In this document: positions 45,720 through 53,832 of the stretch, one piece after another
Numbering within the stretch: position 1 is the stretch's first letter
Layout: each line of letters begins with the position of its first letter
Origin: Coriobacteriaceae bacterium
GTDB taxonomy: Bacteria; Actinomycetota; Coriobacteriia; Coriobacteriales; Coriobacteriaceae
NCBI GenBank assembly: GCA_902362275.1
Contig: CABIWB010000010.1
Span: 12,429 to 76,428 of the forward strand
Length of the DNA stretch: 64,000 nucleotides
Direction: 5' to 3'
The notes under the pieces: model-generated
Databases searched by the model: none
The model's input: the letters and a program-made list of their open reading frames with translations, nothing else
What the model was told of the DNA's origin: nothing
Translations under genes and position numbers: made by a program

Positions 45720-47150
45720 TCAGGTGGTTGTCGGGACATAGGGATAGTAGTCAAAGCGCAGTGTCATAAGCCGCTGTGGGGATTCAATAGCCGCGGCGAT
45801 GATATTGGCATCGCGGGCACGATCAAACCCTTCGAGTTCGATCTGATACGAGACGTCTTGCATAATGTCCAGACGTCGCCAGGCTAGGAGTGTGTCACCA
45901 TCGAATTCCAAGGTCTTGCCTCCGTCTGGAGCAACGGCGTATAGACGCAGCTTGGCGGTGGTTGCAGGGTCGACAACCGTGACCTTTTTAATTTCGTTTC
46001 GAGTATTCTTGGCGCCCAACAAGGTGAGCAGTGTTGGGGCCACGACCTCGCCCGATGGCAAAAAGACGACTTCGATGGATTCAGGAAATGCGATGATGGC
46101 CGACTTGCGGACGGGCTGATTGGCGGCGGCAACTTCGATGTTCGCAGCGTCGATGACCTCTGTGTGGTCGAGCGCGGCAAGCACGCAGCAGTTACCTTCA
46201 TCGATCTCTTGAGGATCAGCAAGCCCCAGACTGTCTGCGAGCTCGGGATCGTTTGGATCGGTAGCGAGCTCATTCGGTGCTTCGAAAGAAGCTGGGATGC
46301 TGTTTGTCGGCGACGGTGTGTCGCCCGCACCTGCTTCTTTGTCCGCGCTCTCTTCTTGTATGGTTGCGTTGATGGGTTCGTCGTTTGAGGGGAGCGTCTT
46401 GGCGTCAAGCGCGGAGGGAAGAATTCCGATGGCTCCGGATCCGTTCCACTCCATTTCGAGAAGCGCCGGGTCGGCAAGAATGCGTTGCCTGCTTTGCGCG
46501 TGGGCATCGATTTCAATAGGGCCTGTCTCTATCCCTCGTGTAAGGCTGAGTGATCCGGCTGGCTTCTCGAAATGAGCGTCTGTGTCTTTGGCGCTGACGG
46601 CGTAGAACAGCAGGGACGCTTCTCCCGCCGCGATGGCATCGGTGCCGGCTTTGGTCAGCCGCAACGATGCCGTGAATGAGAGGGTGGGCTGCGTTTCGTC
46701 TGCATTCGCGGCGGCGCAGCCCAGACATATACCGCCTCCTTTCTCAAAAAACGTGCCGTCGAAGGCGACCTTCGCTCCGTTCGCCGAGTCATCGACCGAA
46801 GCGATGTCGATGCGCAGCTCTAAATTGCATGGATCGCCATCTGCATCGAGCATAACCGAGCGCCACGTGCAGACGGCGCACCCCGCCTGGGAGCCGTTTG
46901 CCTTGTTCGAACGATTGATATCCACGACTATCGAGCCGTCCGTATTACGACGAAGGCATCCCGAGGTTGAGATCGCGGCCTGTGTGATCGAAAAACGCTT
47001 GCACGCAATGGCGCTCGACGGATTTGGTGCGGAACTTAGGGCTGCTGGTAAGGAGTCTGCCATGACGGGAGTCGCCCAAGCGGCGACAGGCGTTCCGGTT
47101 GCGAGCGCGCCGCAGAGTGCGACGACGGGCAAAAGGTTCTTCGATGCCAT
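45720..47150 (-). CDS. Secreted surface protein of unknown family
   Basis: 476 aa with a signal peptide (MASKNLLPVVALCGALATG...AWA). The mature part has eight cysteines (including CAVCTW and CLGCAAAN) in the first 150 residues, a Ser/Pro/Glu-rich linker near 260-310, and a beta-rich C-terminal domain (SIEVVFLPSGEVVAPTLL, LRLYAVAPDGGKTLEF). No membrane anchor or sorting signal is seen. It is the last gene of a five-gene operon of exported proteins, 18 bases after the sortase-like small protein. Probably an envelope or pilus-like component; not identified. Confidence 0.65.
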   Translation of the reverse strand: MASKNLLPVVALCGALATGTPVAAWATPVMADSLPAALSSAPNPSSAIACKRFSITQAAISTSGCLRRNTDGSIVVDINRSNKANGSQAGCAVCTWRSVMLDADGDPCNLELRIDIASVDDSANGAKVAFDGTFFEKGGGICLGCAAANADETQPTLSFTASLRLTKAGTDAIAAGEASLLFYAVSAKDTDAHFEKPAGSLSLTRGIETGPIEIDAHAQSRQRILADPALLEMEWNGSGAIGILPSALDAKTLPSNDEPINATIQEESADKEAGAGDTPSPTNSIPASFEAPNELATDPNDPELADSLGLADPQEIDEGNCCVLAALDHTEVIDAANIEVAAANQPVRKSAIIAFPESIEVVFLPSGEVVAPTLLTLLGAKNTRNEIKKVTVVDPATTAKLRLYAVAPDGGKTLEFDGDTLLAWRRLDIMQDVSYQIELEGFDRARDANIIAAAIESPQRLMTLRFDYYPYVPTTT

Positions 47151-47168
47151 GGGGTCTCCTTAGCTAAT

Positions 47169-47450
47169 TTAGTGCGGCCTGTCCATGTTTTGTTTCTGGC
47201 TGCGTTTGATGTGCAGACCGAGGCCGGCGGTTCCTGCGCCTGCTGCTGTGGCGCCTGCTGCCAAGAGCCATCGTCTGTCGCCTGTCTGCGCCAACGGTTC
47301 CTCGCGGTCGCCGCGGTCGAGCTCCGAGAGGTCGACCATCACTTGCGTGGCGGCCTGCGCCTGTTCTTGCTGGGCAAAGGCCATGGCTGGCCCAAACGCT
47401 AGGATGCTGACGGCAGCGGCCAAGGCGACGGCCTTATGCCGTGTGCGCAC
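47169..47450 (-). CDS. Small exported protein with LPxTG-like sorting signal
   Basis: 93 aa from a GTG at 47450 (a TTG at 47480 is an alternative). Signal peptide VRTRHKAVALAAAVSILAF...AFA, a short acidic mature part (TQVMVDLSELDRGDREE), then LAQTGD followed by a hydrophobic helix (LLAAGATAAGAGTAGLGL) and the basic tail HIKRSQKQ. This is the architecture of a sortase substrate, with LAQTG in place of LPxTG. The start overlaps the end of the preceding gene. The very short outside part suggests a stalk or plug rather than an enzyme. Confidence 0.65.
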   Translation of the reverse strand: MRTRHKAVALAAAVSILAFGPAMAFAQQEQAQAATQVMVDLSELDRGDREEPLAQTGDRRWLLAAGATAAGAGTAGLGLHIKRSQKQNMDRPH

Positions 47451-48033
47451 CGGGCTCGACCGTCCAGGTGATCGTCGCAACCTGATCGCCTTCGCCGGTT
47501 ACGCGGAAGATGTCGCGCGTGACGCGGGCGACGTTTCCGCTTGTCTTGAGCTTGATTTTGTCCGTGCCGCCGGCAATGCCCTGGTAGCCCATGTCGAAGG
47601 CTGCATTCTTGGAAAGATCGAGGCCCGTCCCCTGCATTGCGGCGCTGGCGTTCTGGAGCGCGCCGTCGGGGCCGACCTTAAAGTCGATGGAGTTCTGCGC
47701 GGTTCCGGCCTTGGCGTCGGCGGCAATGGTCCAGGTGTTCACGGCGTCGATCTTCATGTTGGTGACATGGATGCCGTAGGCCGAATGATTGTCGATGGTG
47801 GTCGTGTCTTCTGAGGGGCCCTGAAGCGTGCCGTCGGCCTTGGCGACGAAGGGAATAACCGTCGGAACTTTGAACTCAACGTTGTTGATCTCGGTCCTGA
47901 CCATTACCTTCGTGGTTCCAACGCGCCCGGCTGCCATAGCTGGCGTCGGGGCGGCGCCCATTGCGAGCGCGAGTGCGAGCCCTGTGCCCACGACGAGCGC
48001 TCTGACTCCGTTCATGTTCCTGGTGATGTCCAT
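47434..48033 (-). CDS. Secreted beta-rich surface protein
   Basis: 199 aa with a signal peptide (MNGVRALVVGTGLALALAMG...AMA) and a mature domain rich in Thr, Asn and Asp in short beta segments (TEINNVEFKVPTVIPFVAK, TTTIDNHSAYGIHVTNMK, TGEGDQVATITWTVEPG). The style recalls pilin- or WxL-like wall proteins, but no WxL motif is present. GAAAGGAACG precedes the ATG. It is followed by the sortase-like gene with overlap, so the two probably act together at the surface. Confidence 0.6.
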   Translation of the reverse strand: MDITRNMNGVRALVVGTGLALALAMGAAPTPAMAAGRVGTTKVMVRTEINNVEFKVPTVIPFVAKADGTLQGPSEDTTTIDNHSAYGIHVTNMKIDAVNTWTIAADAKAGTAQNSIDFKVGPDGALQNASAAMQGTGLDLSKNAAFDMGYQGIAGGTDKIKLKTSGNVARVTRDIFRVTGEGDQVATITWTVEPGAHTA

Positions 48034-48122
48034 GGTCGTTCCTTTCTATTCGCCGCGGGCCGTCCCCGCGATGATTGGACGAATGCTGGTGAACTGCATG
48101 CGGTGTCGCGTCGGCCAGAAGG

Positions 48123-48632
48123 CTAGTTCTCGGCTTGCTCAACCCGTACCTTGACACGTGTCGGATTGCCGTGGCTGTCGAGGGTCTTGGCATCGAGTGC
48201 CTGGATCTCGATGTGCGCCTCGCCTTCTTTGATGTCGCCGGCGGGGCACGTCTCGATTGTCTTGCCGGTCTCGACCACACCGGATTCGTACATGGTCTCG
48301 TCGTTTTGGATGACGCGGAATCGCTGGGGAAATTTATTGTCTTGGACGTTTTGCACGTTGACGCGCAGCTTGCCGTCCTCCTGCAGCTGAGCGACCGGCG
48401 CGACCGAAATCGTCATCATGTTGTCGCGGACGATGGCGTCGAGCTCATCTTGGATTTCCTGACGCGTTTTGCCCTCGGCCGTCGTGACCGAAGCGCCCGC
48501 CTCGGGTACGGGCTGCGACTGCCAAGCGTATAGTCCTACGGCGGCAAGGGCGCAGACGATGGCCAAGCAGGCAACGATGAGCTTCTTGCGACGACCCAGG
48601 TCTGCAAAGCGGGGCGGCTTCTTTGCGCTCAT
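48123..48632 (-). CDS. Membrane-anchored hypothetical protein
   Basis: 169 aa. A basic cytoplasmic tail (MSAKKPPRFADLGRRKK), one span (LIVACLAIVCALAAVGLYAW) and an outside domain of about 130 residues with beta segments (TISVAPVAQLQEDGKLRVNVQN, FRVIQNDETMYESGVV). The start overlaps the end of the upstream 98-aa gene by 4 bases. The 89 bases after it hold a small CGCGGG/CCCGCG hairpin and the next ribosome site. Possibly an assembly partner for the exported proteins of the operon; function unknown. Confidence 0.6.
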   Translation of the reverse strand: MSAKKPPRFADLGRRKKLIVACLAIVCALAAVGLYAWQSQPVPEAGASVTTAEGKTRQEIQDELDAIVRDNMMTISVAPVAQLQEDGKLRVNVQNVQDNKFPQRFRVIQNDETMYESGVVETGKTIETCPAGDIKEGEAHIEIQALDAKTLDSHGNPTRVKVRVEQAEN

Positions 48633-48925
48633 GCGGCATCCTTGGCGGCATAGACGCGCGCAAAGGTGGACGGGTCCGCTCCAAAGAGCATGTGAAGCAT
48701 CAGGCGGCGCGAGTAGACGAGCTCTTCGAAGTCGGGAGGGAGCTCGATGTCGTGGATATGCGCGATATGGTGGGCGAGCGCCGAGAACGACTCGGGGTCG
48801 CAGATCACATCGGTGGTAACGTGGTAGACCGTCGTATCGGGGAATGCCTCTTCGTCGAAAGGCAGGAGATGGGGATCGTCGTCGACTTCGATGGCGATGC
48901 CGTACTGGGGCCAGTAATATGCCAT
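48629..48925 (-). CDS. Small cytoplasmic protein resembling half of a DUF559/Vsr nuclease fold
   Basis: 98 aa, no signal or span. The segment AYYWPQYGIAIEVDDDPHLLP, then FPDTTVYHVTTDVICDPESFSALAHHI, follows the last part of DUF559/Vsr-like proteins (YWPE..lAIEVDG..H, then V..vT...l.dP), but the Arg-containing helix between is shortened. It is the first gene of the surface operon, with GGGAGG before the ATG and a 4-base overlap with the next gene. Whether it cuts DNA or is a remnant reused for another role is open. Confidence 0.55.
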   Translation of the reverse strand: MAYYWPQYGIAIEVDDDPHLLPFDEEAFPDTTVYHVTTDVICDPESFSALAHHIAHIHDIELPPDFEELVYSRRLMLHMLFGADPSTFARVYAAKDAA

Positions 48926-49271
48926 GGGAACCTCCCTGCTTCTGGGGCCAAAACTTCTATCGGTTTTGGCTGTCGATGCCGACGGTATCAGCCGCTACTT
49001 GACCAATTGCTGACCAAATGCTTGACGGATTGGTGTCTCCGCAGGTAAAAGGCGGCAAAAAATACTCCAACTTTTTTCGAGCGACAATCACGCGGTCGGC
49101 GACGGCGGGGCCATATGTGTCAAAAGCATCGTCTGCCGAGGAAATCAAGCCGCTCGCCGAATTGCACGAACGTAAAAAACGCCAATTATGGAGACGGACT
49201 CGAACACGTCGACGAAACGATGCGGTAACATCTCCCTGCAAACACTGTAGTTAGCTAAAGGGGGAGTTCGC
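48926..49271. other. 346-base gap with hairpins and a tRNA-like remnant
   Basis: Between the divergent surface operon and lctD. It holds CCAAAAC-N8-GTTTTGG (48949-48970), a second weak hairpin GCTG...CAGC (48970-48993), and the tRNA 3'-end-like block at 49189-49207. Short open frames on both strands lack ribosome sites. The right end holds the lctD ribosome site GGGGGAG. Confidence 0.5.
49189..49207 (-). other. tRNA 3'-end-like remnant (possible attachment site)
   Basis: On the minus strand GTGTTCGAGTCCGTCTCCA matches a tRNA T-arm and acceptor 3' strand with discriminator A; TTGGCGTTTTTT follows, as after tRNA genes. The 5' part of a tRNA is absent. This is what an integrated element leaves at the far side of a tRNA target. 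Confidence 0.4.
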
Positions 49272-50873
49272 GTGTCTGCAACCATCAAACCCTTCACCGA
49301 CGAGTTCGAAGAGTATGGTCGCGATGAGTCTCGCGCATCGGGCGAGGCCTCGAGCATCTCGTTTCCGACAACGGAAGACGAGGTCCGTGCCATTTTGGAA
49401 AAGCTCCATGCCGAGCGTGTCCCGGTAACGGTTCAGGGCGCCCGAACCGGCCTTGCCGCCGGTGCCGTGCCCCACGGCGGGCATATCCTCAATACTTCCC
49501 GTATGAATCGCTACTTGGGCCTTCGCCGCGATGAACAAGGCCAATTTCTGCTGCGCGTGGAGCCGGGCGTTGTGCTCTCGGAGCTGCGCAAGCAGCTGAG
49601 CAAGAAGGTGCTGCCGACTGCTGGTTGGGACCAGGCATCGCTTGAGGCCTACGAGGAGTTCCAAGAGGCCCCCGAGCAGTTCTTTCCCACCGATCCCACC
49701 GAGACGTCTGCCTGCCTGGGCGGCATGGCGGCATGTAACGCCTCTGGTGCCCGCAGCTACGCCTATGGTCCCATGCGCCCACATATCACGGGACTCCACG
49801 TCGCACTGGCTGATGGCGATTTGCTTGAGCTTCAGCGCGGCGAGGTTTTTGTCCAGGGCCGCCACCTGTCGCTCGTGACGGCAGCGGGCCGTACGCTCGA
49901 GCTCGATCTTCCCGGCTATACCATGCCCAAGACAAAAAATGCCTCAGGCTATTTCGTTGCGGACGAAATGGACGCCATCGACCTCTTTATCGGTGCGTGC
50001 GGCACACTCGGCGTCATTACCGAGCTCGAGATCTCCCTGCAGGCGGCGCCTGCGGTCGTTTGGGGTGTGAGCTGCTTTTTCGATAGCGAAGACAAGGCCG
50101 TGTCCTTTACCGATTCCGTGCGCCCCGTCCTGTCCCATGCGGCTGCCATCGAGTACTTCGACGCTGGCGCCCTGGATATTCTACGTCGCCAGCGCGAGCA
50201 GTCGACGGCGTTTGCCTCGCTGCCGGCGCTCGACAAAGACGCCAAGGTCTGTGTCTACGTGGAGCTCGACTGCGATGACGAGGCCCAGGCGACCGAGGAA
50301 CTGTACCACCTGGGATGGGTGCTGGAGCTTGCGGGCGGCCGCGACGATGCGACATGGGTCGCGCGCACCGAGGTCGATCGCGAGTGCCAGCGGTTCTTCC
50401 GCCACGCGGTGCCCGAGAGCGTCAACATGCTTATCGACGAGCGTCGCCGCACCGACCCCACCATCACCAAGCTGGGCTCGGACATGTCGGTGCCCAATGC
50501 ACGCCTTGCCGATGTCGTGGCCCTCTATCGCCGCACACTGGCCGAAAGTGGACTTGAGTCTGCTGCCTGGGGGCACATCGGTAACAACCATCTGCATGTG
50601 AACATCCTGCCGCGCGATGCGCAGGACTACCGTCGCGGTGGCGAGCTGTTTGCCCAGTGGGCTGCGGAGGTAACGGCTATGGGCGGTGCCGTTTCTGCCG
50701 AGCACGGCGTCGGCAAGATCAAGGCGGGCTTCTTAGAGACGATGTACGGTCACGAGGCCATGGTCGAGTCGGCGCGGCTCAAGCTCCAGCTCGATCCCGA
50801 CGGGCAGCTGGGTCGCGGCAACCTGTTTTCGGAGAAGCTCTTGGATGAGCTCGTCCAGAAAGGGGGCGCGTGA
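49272..50873 (+). CDS. lctD: FAD-linked D-lactate dehydrogenase (LctD/GlcD type)
   Basis: 533 aa, GTG start after GGGGGAG. The PCMH-type FAD domain is clear (VTVQGARTGLAAGAVPHGG, GGMAACNASGARSYAYGPMR, GYTMPKTKNASGYF), and the C-terminal cap ends with WGHIGNNHLHVNIL and EHGVGKIKAGFL, which carry catalytic His residues. Directly followed by etfB and a ferredoxin-bearing etfA, the same three parts as the lactate dehydrogenase/Etf complex of Acetobacterium woodii. It would oxidise D-lactate or a related 2-hydroxy acid. Confidence 0.85.
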   Translation: MSATIKPFTDEFEEYGRDESRASGEASSISFPTTEDEVRAILEKLHAERVPVTVQGARTGLAAGAVPHGGHILNTSRMNRYLGLRRDEQGQFLLRVEPGVVLSELRKQLSKKVLPTAGWDQASLEAYEEFQEAPEQFFPTDPTETSACLGGMAACNASGARSYAYGPMRPHITGLHVALADGDLLELQRGEVFVQGRHLSLVTAAGRTLELDLPGYTMPKTKNASGYFVADEMDAIDLFIGACGTLGVITELEISLQAAPAVVWGVSCFFDSEDKAVSFTDSVRPVLSHAAAIEYFDAGALDILRRQREQSTAFASLPALDKDAKVCVYVELDCDDEAQATEELYHLGWVLELAGGRDDATWVARTEVDRECQRFFRHAVPESVNMLIDERRRTDPTITKLGSDMSVPNARLADVVALYRRTLAESGLESAAWGHIGNNHLHVNILPRDAQDYRRGGELFAQWAAEVTAMGGAVSAEHGVGKIKAGFLETMYGHEAMVESARLKLQLDPDGQLGRGNLFSEKLLDELVQKGGA

Positions 50874-50875
50874 AA

Positions 50876-51691
50876 ATGAGCGATTTCCATATGGTGGTGT
50901 GCGTCAAGGCCGTGCCGGGCAGCACCGAGGTCAAGATGGACCCCAAGACCAATACCATCGTGCGCGATGGCAAGCAGACGGTCATTAATCCCTTTGATGC
51001 GAGCGCTTTGGAATGCGCGCTGGCGCTGAAAGACGACTTTATCGGCTTTGGCATGGACGTGCGCGTAACGGTGGTGTCGATGGGCATCCCCGCGACCGAG
51101 TTGCTGCTGCGCGACTGCATCGCTCGAGGTGCCGACGACGCGCTGCTGCTGACCGATCGCGCCTTTGCAGGTGCCGATACCCTGGCGACCACCTATGCCC
51201 TCAAGTGCGGCATCGAGGCGCTCGACGAGGACTTCGATCTGCTCATCTGCGGCAAGATGGCGGTGGATGGCGATACGGCCCAGATTGGTCCCGAGCTTGC
51301 CGGTGCCTTTGAGATTCCCTGCGTGACTGACGTGAGCTGCGTGCAAAGCGCGGGCTTTACGACCTGTGGCTCGCTGGCGCTCGTTCACGGATGCGATGCC
51401 GGCGAGGAGACGGTGTGTCTTGAGATGCCGTGCGCGATGACGACTGCCAAGGAGATTGGCCAGTTGCGTATGCCGAGTATTGCCGGTATTCGCGCGGCGG
51501 AGGAGGCGGACGTGTGCGTGGTCAGCGCCGCCGACGTGAACGCCGACCCCGCGCGTTGCGGTCTTGCCGGGTCGCCGACACAGGTCGTGCGCTCGTTTGT
51601 GCCCGACCGTGACCAAACGTGCGAGGCCGTTGAGGGGACGGCGTCCGAGCAGGCGGCAAAGCTTGCCAAGATTATCGAGGGGATGGCGTAG
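50876..51691 (+). CDS. etfB: Electron transfer flavoprotein beta subunit
   Basis: 271 aa from the ATG at 50876 (a GTG at 50870 is also open). It has the EtfB features VVCVKAVPGSTEVKMDPKT, INPFDASALECALALKD, and AGADTLATTYAL; the nucleotide-binding segment LLICGKMAVDGDTAQIGPELA is of the FAD-binding (bifurcating) type. It overlaps the lctD stop region and is followed at once by etfA. In the bifurcating complex this subunit carries the flavin that splits electrons between ferredoxin and NAD. Confidence 0.9.
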   Translation: MSDFHMVVCVKAVPGSTEVKMDPKTNTIVRDGKQTVINPFDASALECALALKDDFIGFGMDVRVTVVSMGIPATELLLRDCIARGADDALLLTDRAFAGADTLATTYALKCGIEALDEDFDLLICGKMAVDGDTAQIGPELAGAFEIPCVTDVSCVQSAGFTTCGSLALVHGCDAGEETVCLEMPCAMTTAKEIGQLRMPSIAGIRAAEEADVCVVSAADVNADPARCGLAGSPTQVVRSFVPDRDQTCEAVEGTASEQAAKLAKIIEGMA

Positions 51692-52897
51692 ATGAGCGGA
51701 CTGATTATCGATAGCGAAGCCTGTATCGGCTGCGGTCGCTGCGTTCGCGCCTGTGCTTCGGGCGGCATCGTAGTGGAAGGCGAGCGACCCAACCGATGCG
51801 CCCACGTAACCGACGGCTGCATCCTATGCGGTGGATGCGTCGACGCCTGCCCTGTCAACGCTATCTCGATCGAGCGTGATGAGGCCGCTGGCGCGGTGGA
51901 CCTTGATGCGTATCGAGACATTTGGGTATTCGCGCAGACCGACGAGCACGATACAGTGACTCCCGTTGCCTATGAGCTTATGGGCAAGAGCCGCGAGCTT
52001 GCCGATGCGCGCGGTTGCCGTCTGGTGGCACTGGTCGGTATGGGTCCCGAGGGTTCTCTCGGCGACCTGGAGCATCTGGTTTGCGCGGGCGCCGACGAAG
52101 TCCTGGCCTGTCGCGACGAGCGCCTGCGCCAAAACGATGCGGAGGTCTACGCCCGCTTGATCTGCGATTTGGTAGCCGAACGCAAACCCGAGGCCATCCT
52201 ATACGGTGCGACCGCTTTTGGCCGCGAACTGGCACCCGGCGTTGCCGTGCGCTTGCAGACGGGCCTTACGGCTGACTGCACCGTACTTTCGATGGATACG
52301 GAGACGGGACTGCTGCAACAGACGCGCCCGGCGTTTGGCGGCAACCTGATGGCCACCATCGTCTGCCCCAATCATCGTCCCCAGATGGCAACGGTTCGTC
52401 CCGGCATCTTTATGGCGCCCGACTTTGACTACGGCCGTTCCGGCACGATCACCCAGATATCGCTTGCGGATGATGCTAAGGCTCGTGTCGAGATCTCGAT
52501 TCCCACCGAGGAGCGGAGGCAGCAGGCCTCGATCGCCGATGCCGAGCGTCTGGTCGTGGTGGGCCGCGGCATCGGCTCCAAGAAGAATCTGCCCCTGATG
52601 CGAAAGCTCGCCGATGCCCTGGGTGCCGAGCTTGGTTGCACGCGTCCCATTGTGGAGGCAGGCTGGTTGGAGTATCGCCACCAAATTGGCCAGACGGGTG
52701 TATCGGTCTCGCCCAAGCTCCTCGTGAGTATCGGTGTTTCGGGCGCCATCCAGCATCTTGCCGGCATCGGTGGGGCGGAGTGCATTATCGCCATCAACGA
52801 GGACCCGGATGCCCCCATTTTTGGTGCTGCCCAGTACAAGGTTGTTGGGGACGCTGTCGAGGTCGTCGAGGAACTGCTGGCCCAGCTTGGGCGCTAG
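51692..52897 (+). CDS. etfA: Electron transfer flavoprotein alpha subunit with N-terminal ferredoxin domain
   Basis: 401 aa. Residues 1-60 are a two-cluster ferredoxin (Cys11, 14, 17, 21 and Cys43, 46, 49, 53). From about 70 the EtfA domain begins (IWVFAQTDEH), ending with the FAD signature VSPKLLVSIGVSGAIQHLAGI and INEDPDAPIFGAAQYKVVGDA. An EtfA with its own Fe-S domain, next to an FAD dehydrogenase, is the LctC arrangement. The stop codon overlaps the end of the convergent HD-domain gene by 4 bases. Confidence 0.9.
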   Translation: MSGLIIDSEACIGCGRCVRACASGGIVVEGERPNRCAHVTDGCILCGGCVDACPVNAISIERDEAAGAVDLDAYRDIWVFAQTDEHDTVTPVAYELMGKSRELADARGCRLVALVGMGPEGSLGDLEHLVCAGADEVLACRDERLRQNDAEVYARLICDLVAERKPEAILYGATAFGRELAPGVAVRLQTGLTADCTVLSMDTETGLLQQTRPAFGGNLMATIVCPNHRPQMATVRPGIFMAPDFDYGRSGTITQISLADDAKARVEISIPTEERRQQASIADAERLVVVGRGIGSKKNLPLMRKLADALGAELGCTRPIVEAGWLEYRHQIGQTGVSVSPKLLVSIGVSGAIQHLAGIGGAECIIAINEDPDAPIFGAAQYKVVGDAVEVVEELLAQLGR

Positions 52898-53706
52898 GCA
52901 CGCGCTAGCCAGTCGCGCATCTCGTCCTTTAGACGGCTCCAGGTTGCCTGCGTGGCGGGGTCGGTAAAGGGTCGCGTAATGCCAAAGGGCGCGTCGAGCA
53001 GGCGGTGGATATCGCCCTGTTCACGCGCCAGCGCGCGGCTTGCTGGATAGACGAGCTCAAACATAAAGCAGATGAGTCCCACCAGGTAGTCTGCGGACTC
53101 GTCGCGTTCATCGCGTGCGACGCAGCGGTGCTCGTCAAAGGCGGCAAGTGTCGGCGACGAGAAACGACTGCCGAGAAACGTCTTCTCGTCCACCTTGAGG
53201 ATGGTGTCGACGGTGCTGTCGGCGATGGTGCGCATAATGTCGATCTTGTCACCATCGCGCACGATATCGCAGAAGCTCCGCGTGCGCACGTCGAGCCGCG
53301 CGGGTAGACGGAAATCGCTGTGATAGGCAATGCTCGCTCGGATGAGTTCATCTTCTGCCGGGTCATCGATAAAGTCGCGGATGCTTGTTACGGCGGGTGC
53401 ATCAGCGGGATTCTCGCCAAAGAGGACTTCGATGCCCAGCGCCGCATGGCTCATGCTCTCGGCGTCCTTAAAGGTGTCCCAGCGTCGCAGCTGCTCAAAG
53501 CGGCCCATATCGTGTAGCAGGCCGCAAAGCCATGCCAGGTCAATATCTTCTGACGACCAGCCCTGCTCGCGCGCTACGGCATCGCATGCCTCGGCCACGT
53601 GGTACGTATGCTCGATTTTGAGCGCGATGCGTGGGTTGGTGGCGTCGTAGGCATCGGTGTAGCTTTTGAAGGCCGTGCGCGCCCGGTCTCGATCGATAGC
53701 TGTCAT
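52894..53706 (-). CDS. HD-domain phosphohydrolase
   Basis: 270 aa. HD metal site: His in TYHVAEACD, then LLHDMGRFEQ, then a further His in SIAYHSDFRLP and Asp in VRDGDKIDI. Such proteins hydrolyse nucleotides or other phosphates; the target is not clear. Convergent with etfA, with a 4-base overlap of the stop codons. The gap to azlC (from 53707) holds the start regions of both genes and no other feature. Confidence 0.78.
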   Translation of the reverse strand: MTAIDRDRARTAFKSYTDAYDATNPRIALKIEHTYHVAEACDAVAREQGWSSEDIDLAWLCGLLHDMGRFEQLRRWDTFKDAESMSHAALGIEVLFGENPADAPAVTSIRDFIDDPAEDELIRASIAYHSDFRLPARLDVRTRSFCDIVRDGDKIDIMRTIADSTVDTILKVDEKTFLGSRFSSPTLAAFDEHRCVARDERDESADYLVGLICFMFELVYPASRALAREQGDIHRLLDAPFGITRPFTDPATQATWSRLKDEMRDWLARA

Positions 53707-53832
53707 AATGACTTCCTAAAAAGTTGTGTCTTTCGATCCGGTGGCAATTGTAGGCGAACTTTATTGCCACCGGTTGATATTTCTGCTGTGTTGCGAGGCG
53801 CGCTGCAGACGACTTACCAGAATGGGAGTGGC

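Noticed and set aside
49018..49254. A 78-codon open frame upstream of lctD, and one opposite it
   Set aside because: No ribosome site on either strand and basic, low-information products; part of the structured gap.
49189..49264. A complete tRNA gene
   Set aside because: Only the T-arm and 3' acceptor strand are visible; no D-arm, anticodon arm or matching 5' strand at the right distance.
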